Positions 58,801-64,000 of a stretch of 64,000 nucleotides of DNA are shown here, piece by piece (positions within the stretch are counted from its first letter, which is position 1; every line of letters begins with the position of its first letter). This stretch comes from Chlorella sorokiniana. Its lineage: Eukaryota; Chlorophyta; Trebouxiophyceae; Chlorellales; Chlorellaceae. The notes below the pieces were generated by a model, which was given only the letters and a program-made list of their open reading frames with translations, searched no databases and was not told the origin of the DNA. Where the stretch lies: positions 62,001-126,000 of the forward strand of contig CP084616.1 of the NCBI GenBank assembly GCA_025917655.1, given 5' to 3'. The translations under genes were made by a program, and so were the position numbers.

Positions 58801-61800
58801 CCGCCGGGCCTGGCCCTGGCCTGCCGCTGCTGCGCTCGCAGCCGCCGCAGCAGCAGGCTAAGCCCCTGGTTTTGCCTCCTCACGATCCATACACACCCAT
58901 GCTATGCCGTCACTCCCGCATGGGCTCAAAGTGCGCAGAGACGCTGCCAGCGCTGCCCTCAATAGTGTTTCCTTGGCTGCGCCCGGCCTGGTGTGCTGCA
59001 GAGGAGCCGCCGTCGCGGGTGCTGGCCTTCCTGCGCCGCCACTTCAAGCCGCAGCTGGCGCTGGGCCTCGCCGGCCGGGCTGAACACATCCGGGTGGGTG
59101 CCCGCTCAGCTTCCGTCGCCTGCCCCGTTGCCTGCCTCCCTGCCTGCCGCTGCCTGCCTCTCTGCCTGCCCCTCGCTGCCTGACTCACCTCCGGGGGCTG
59201 ACAGGCAGGCGCTTCTGCCACGCCCAGGGCTTTTGCTGCTCCTTCGTTCTGCAGGCGATGCCGGCTGGGTACGCAGAGCGCCCCGTGGCCGAGGTGGTTG
59301 TGCAGCTGTGGGCGCTGCCCCGCCTCCCCCCGCACGCCAGCAGCCCGCTGCTGGGCACCTTCACCCGTCGCCTGTCGTCGGGCAGGTGGGCGACCCGGCT
59401 GGCGGGCTGGCTGGCTGTGCTTTGCCGAGCTGCTGCAGGACAGTGGCGGCGGGGTGAAGGGCACATGCCCCACGCTCCATGGCAGGCCCCCCTGATTGTG
59501 GCAGGCTGTGTCAGCACGTGGAACAAACGCTTAGTCGGCGCCCTGCATGTGCTGGTGCCGCGCTGCCCTTTACATGCGCATGCAGCTGCAGCCCTCTGCA
59601 CTCTGGGCACAGCATGCATGGCAGGCCCGCCCAGGGGATGGTGTGGCTGGGGTTAGGAGCATGGGCCAGCAAGCTCTGTCCAGGAAGGTATTTTGTGACC
59701 TGAACCGTGCCGGGTCGTGCCTCCCTTTGCAGCACGGTTCCGACCGGGAGCTGCGCTCGATGCGCGAGGTGTGGGCCGCCTGGAGCGCCGGCCAGATACA
59801 GCTGGAAGGTGCGCCTTGCCTGAGCACAGCGCGGCGACGGTAGTCGTCGCCGCCCACATGCAGGTCGACCGGGCTGCTGCCCCATGCTGCTGGTGCCTGA
59901 GCGCCCATCCTGCCCTGGCTTGCATGCAGGCCCCGACTTTGGCCCTGTCATGCATGCTCTGAGGGACATGTGCCACCCAGCCAGGAAGCGGCACAGGCTG
60001 CTGCTGACGGTGAGCTGGCGACGGACGCTGCGCCTGCCGGCAGCGGGCCCGGCGGTGCTGCGCCCGCTGCCCTCCCCGCATGCCGCGCTATGAACCAGCC
60101 GCGCAGCCGAGTGCTCGCGCGCAGACTGCTCCCACTGCCTGGCCCGCGTGCTTGGCGCCTGCAGGTGGGCGGCCGCGTTCGGCCGGTCGGCCATGCTGCC
60201 GCCGCCGGCGTCGCTGCCACGGATGCTGCTGGCGCTGGCGGTGCGGGCGGAGGGGTCAGGGAGCTGGTTCTGGAGCTGCGGGCTGCCTGGGAGGACGCCA
60301 CAATGTCCTTCTACTGCTCCCTCTTCCCCTTTGACCTGCCCGGTGAGCTGGTCAAGGCGGGGCAGGGCAGTGCCAGGCACAGCAGCCGCAGGCAGCCCAC
60401 ACAATCGCCGCGCTGTTTGCGGGGCTCTGGCTGCGCCACGAGGGATCCTCTGGCTGGGGCCACCCAGGGATCGCGAGCCGGCCGATGACGCACGGCTGCG
60501 TGGGTCAATTGCCGCCATTCCCTGGGCCCAGCCAGCCGGCCAGTCCTTCTGCATGCCCTCAATCCCTTTTACGGTTTGTCGGGTGTCGGGTGGAGACGCT
60601 GGCACCAGTGATGCGCCGTCCAGCGTGCAGCGTGTCGTGCCCCGCCTGCAGCGCCCGTGGACCTGATGCTGCTGCTGGGGGCGATGGACGGCATGCAGGC
60701 CACGCCCGCCTGGCGCCAGCTCTGCAGGTGCCGCAGCCGCGCTGCCCCTGCTGCCGGCCGTCCAGCTGGCGTGCTGCATGCAAGCGAGCCCTCTCCATGC
60801 GAGTGCGCGCTGATTAACGGTCGCCTGCCACGAAACCTTGACACGATGTAGTCTTTGCTTGACCCATCCAAGGTTGATGGAGGGGTTCCGCTCCACGACG
60901 GACGCCGCTCTGGCCGCCAGGGCCTCCCGCCAGGCCTGACCGGCGACGTCGGCAGCCTGAGCCTGGAGCAGTTTGGGGCGCTGCTGGAGCATGTGCAGGA
61001 CAGGCAGGTGGAGCGGCCGCCAGGTGCGGTTGTTGTGCCTGGAGCAGTTTTCGCGCGCCAGGCAGCTCAGCAGGCTGCGTGTTGGCGAGGCAGCCCAGGC
61101 GGGGGCGGTGGGTGCAGGCCGTTCCTGCTCCTCCCGCCTCGCCAACACCCCTTCTGGCCTGGCAAAGCCCTCAATGCTGTTGGCCCTCTGCTGTCAAGCC
61201 TGCTGACCCCCACGTGCCTGCCTGCCGGCTGCCCGGTGCACGTCGTTTGCTGCAGAGCTGCTGCGGTTGCTGCGCGAGCGGCTGACAAAGGAGCTGCGCC
61301 CCTACCAGCAAGCGTCCCTGGCCACCATGCTGGGTGAGGGCGGCGCAGCGGCCCGGCCAGCACCCGGGCATGGGCTATGATGTGTTTCTGCTGCACCTCT
61401 GCTGCCCAGAACGGGCACAGGCTCTTCCCGGCCAGGCCGCGCGCACCCGAATCACCATGACAGAGCACTGCGCTGCCTCCGAGCCGGCCGTGCGCCTGCT
61501 CGCTGTCGCGGCCGCTGAGCGGGCGGCTGAGCTGGCTCCTCAGTAGTCGCTTGCTCCCGGACCCCCAAGAGGCGCCTGCGGCTTGCCACAGCTCTGGTCC
61601 GCCTGCAGCAGAACGGCCGGAGGGCGTAGCTTTGCCTTCCACCCTGGTTTTCTTCTCACGCCCGTCCCGGCACGCACCTGCCCCGCGCAGAGTGGGAGCG
61701 CGCGGAGGGCGGCACCGCCCGGCACCTGTGGGTGGAGGTGCCCGCCCCCACGCCCGGCCTCACGCTCTTCGCCTCCCCGCTGCTGCACGCCGTCGTCGCC

Positions 61801-64000
61801 GACTTCTCCAGGCAGTGCGTGCAGGTGGCTCGGCCGGCATATGTGGCAACCCACTCACAACGGCTCCCTGCATATGCCGGCGCGGCGACTGCTTGTGTCT
61901 TTCCTTGGCTGGCGACCAACCAGCCACGCCGCACTGCCGGCTCGTCATCGGTGCCGGAGCGCTCAGCGCTGCTGCTGCGCCGCTTCCTCATGCCGCCGCA
62001 GGATTACATCGGCACGGGCGGCGCCAGCGGCATCCTCGCCCTGGACGTCGGGGCAGGCAAGACGGCGGTGGCGCTGGCGCTGGTCGCGTGCAACCCGCCG
62101 CCGCCCAGCTGGCGCGCCGCGGCGCCGTGGCGGGAGCCCGCCCGGGAGACCAGCTGGGTGAGCCTTGCTGGCGCTCTGCATCGGCCCTCGCTTGCAGCGA
62201 CGGAACGGCCCGCCCATCCATGCCAGGCTGCTGCCGCCAAGGTTGTCGGAGGGTGTTGCCCGCGTGCAGCGGCCATCAAGCGCAACCTGTGGCACGGCGG
62301 CACCCTTGTCGTGGTGCCCTCATCGCTGATCCGCCAGTGGCAGCTCGAGTGCGAAACCTGGCTGAAGCAGGGAGGGGCGGCGGCGTGAAGGTGGGCGCCA
62401 CCCAGGGCTGCGGGACGGTGGCTGTACCGCAGCAAGGACTCTTTGCACTCGCCAGCGTCGACCCTTGCACCATCCTCTTGAGGCTTCTTCGCTCGTAGCG
62501 ATGGCTTTGCAGGGGCATCGGATTGCTCGCCGCCTCTCGCAGGCCGCACGGTCCAGGCCAGCTGCTCTTGCGTCACCTGCTCTTGCGTCACCTGACCCTC
62601 TGCCTCCCCCCCCCCCCAATAAAAACAACAACAACAACCCAATCCCTTTTCCTGCCCCCTCTTCGTTCCGGGCGGTACAGGTGGTGGTGTGGGATGGTGC
62701 CGCGCGCCACCTGGAGCACAGCATCGCCGACCTGGCCGCCGCCGACGTAGTCCTCACCACCAACGGCGTGCTTCGCACCGAGTTCGGCCAGTCGCAGCGG
62801 GAGTCTGGGGCGCGGGCGCGCCGCGCCGCCTGCCCTGCATGCGCTGGTGGCGCATCATGGTGGACGAACCGCAGTACTGCGGCATGGGCAACCTGATGGA
62901 GGGTGGGCGGGCTGGTGTTTGCAGGTCATCTGGACCGCATCTTCTTCTTCTCCTAGACCGCATCTTCTTCTTCTCCTTCTTCTTCTAATTCTCCTTCTTC
63001 TTCTTCCTCTTGTTCTTCTGGTCTTCTTCTGCTTCTTTTAGAGGGGTAGAGGGGAGGCCATGGGCGTCGAGATGGGACGTGTCCAGCGGGCTGACCCTCC
63101 TGGGCACAAGGCTGCCAGCCGGTGCGTCTTGCTTGTGTCATCACGCCGGTCTGCTGCTCTGCCCCCTGCCCTGTGCAGAGAAGGGCGACGATTGGAGCGC
63201 CCAGCACCGCTGGTGCCTGACGGGCACCCCGGTGCGGGACGCTGTGGACGACATGCACGCTGCGGTACAGTTCCTGGGCCTGGGGGAGCTGTACCGCCTC
63301 AAGTGGCGCCCACGCGAGTTCGGCCACGTGCTGCAGGCAAGGCTGTCGCAGAGCAGGCGCTTGCAAGCATGGGCTCGGCAGACTCGGCCAGCACTGACTG
63401 TGCTGCTGCCTTCCTCCTCCTCGAGCGTGTGTGCACGCCGGCAGCGCCGAGCGTGCACCGCGGCGGCGGCCGGCGCGTGCGGCCTGTGCGGCTGGCGCCA
63501 GGCTGGCGGCCTCAGCTGGGAAGCTCATCCAGCTGCCCACCCTCTGCCACAGCCTCCTCACTGCGGGTGCCCTGCTGCAGTCCCTTCCCCTGACCTCGCC
63601 TGGATGGGGGCTGCGCTGGCAGCAGCCAGAGCTGATGGAGCGTGCCGCCTCCCCCTTCCTGCCTTCCTGCCGCAGCACTCTATGATCCGTTACACCCCGG
63701 AGGGCATGCTGGATGGGCAGCGCAATCTGGTGCTGCCGGGCGTGCGGGAGACAGACGTGCTGGTAGGCCTTTCATCCTAACATGTTCATCAAGCATGCTG
63801 CAGCGTACAGCCACATGTTTCACAGCCGCCAAGCAGCTGTTTGACCAGGAAGCTTGCCAGCCTCGGCAGGTGCTCAATGCGCGTGCCTTGCCATGCAGTC
63901 TGCAACCAAAGTAAGCTCTCTCAACCCCCCGCCTGAGCAGGTTGAGCTGGACGAGCAGGACATGGAGCGGTACCGCCAGCTGGAGCAGCACACCCTGAAG
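55860..64000 (+). CDS. SAM-like/SNF2-family helicase-like protein, right end missing
   Basis: This long multi-exon gene runs off the window. From ATG 55860 the N-terminus reads ALRVTSSCTWEDVLAQLRP. A SAM-like region follows: TPDDVEQWLRR (about 56490), then DGEVLLLMG and AELAALFRSRALGRKLHLRL (about 56800-56900), with one base missing near 56830. Next is a long Gln/Pro/Ala-rich and then Glu/Asp/Ser-rich disordered region (about 57070-58000). The SNF2 core has LRPYQQASLATML (about 61295), the Walker A-like LDVGAGKTAVALAL (about 62040), LVVVPSSLIRQWQLE (about 62308), VVLTTNGVL, WWRIMVDEPQYC (about 62850) and HRWCLTGTPVRD (about 63208). The end in view, VELDEQDMERYRQLEQ, is typical of the region before the second helicase lobe. 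It is probably a Rad5/SHPRH-like remodeller or translocase. Whether 55860-59000 and the SNF2 part are one gene is inferred from the absence of a convincing stop and new start. Confidence 0.8.
62936..63040 (+). repeat. CTT-rich tract in an SNF2 intron
   Basis: About 100 bases of imperfect CTT/TCT triplets lie between the exon ending near 62900 and the exon starting near 63180. It acts at least as an extreme polypyrimidine tract and could form triplex DNA. Confidence 0.85.

Noticed and set aside
57001-58965. 654-residue open frame as a separate gene
   Set aside because: It starts inside the SAM-like coding region and its Gln/Glu-rich part is better read as the disordered middle of the SNF2 protein; its latter half drifts out of frame.

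Overview
This is a stretch of nuclear DNA from a photosynthetic eukaryote, most likely a green alga of the Chlorella/trebouxiophyte kind. The genes are split by many short GT-AG introns, most of the window is very GC-rich, and the products are typical of a plastid-bearing green cell: Rubisco activase, plant-type ferredoxin, zeta-carotene isomerase and plant-type APS reductase. TGTAA, the polyadenylation signal known from green algae, lies behind several stop codons. I see no bacterial operon features, rRNA or CRISPR.

Left third (1-24.9 kb): a TypA/BipA GTPase cut by the left edge (+); an SLC25 mitochondrial-type carrier (-); an organelle RAP-domain protein (+); then a less GC-rich island holding a 17-exon gene that joins a ParA/Soj-like ATPase, a ubiquitin-specific-protease (USP) domain and a CAMTA-type CG-1 DNA-binding domain (15.6-20.3 kb, +). 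After it comes a 4-kb stretch with degraded coding fragments on the minus strand and a candidate zinc knuckle.

Middle (25-47.5 kb): Rubisco activase (+), a TmpA-like membrane flavoprotein (-), a [2Fe-2S] ferredoxin (-) divergent from Z-ISO (+), a BAP29/31-like ER protein (+) convergent with MOB1 (-), and APS reductase (-). Right quarter (47.5-64 kb): two large same-strand genes for DNA-remodelling enzymes, an FBH1-type F-box/UvrD helicase and a SAM-like/SNF2 protein that runs off the right edge.

Most of these genes have one or more places where a conserved protein continues in another frame with no possible intron. Nearly all are explained by one missing base, often in a short G, C or T run. 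I read this as deletion-biased error in the assembly rather than mass pseudogenisation, and the gene calls below bridge these points. The most unusual object is the ParA-USP-CG-1 gene: I know of no described protein with this domain order.
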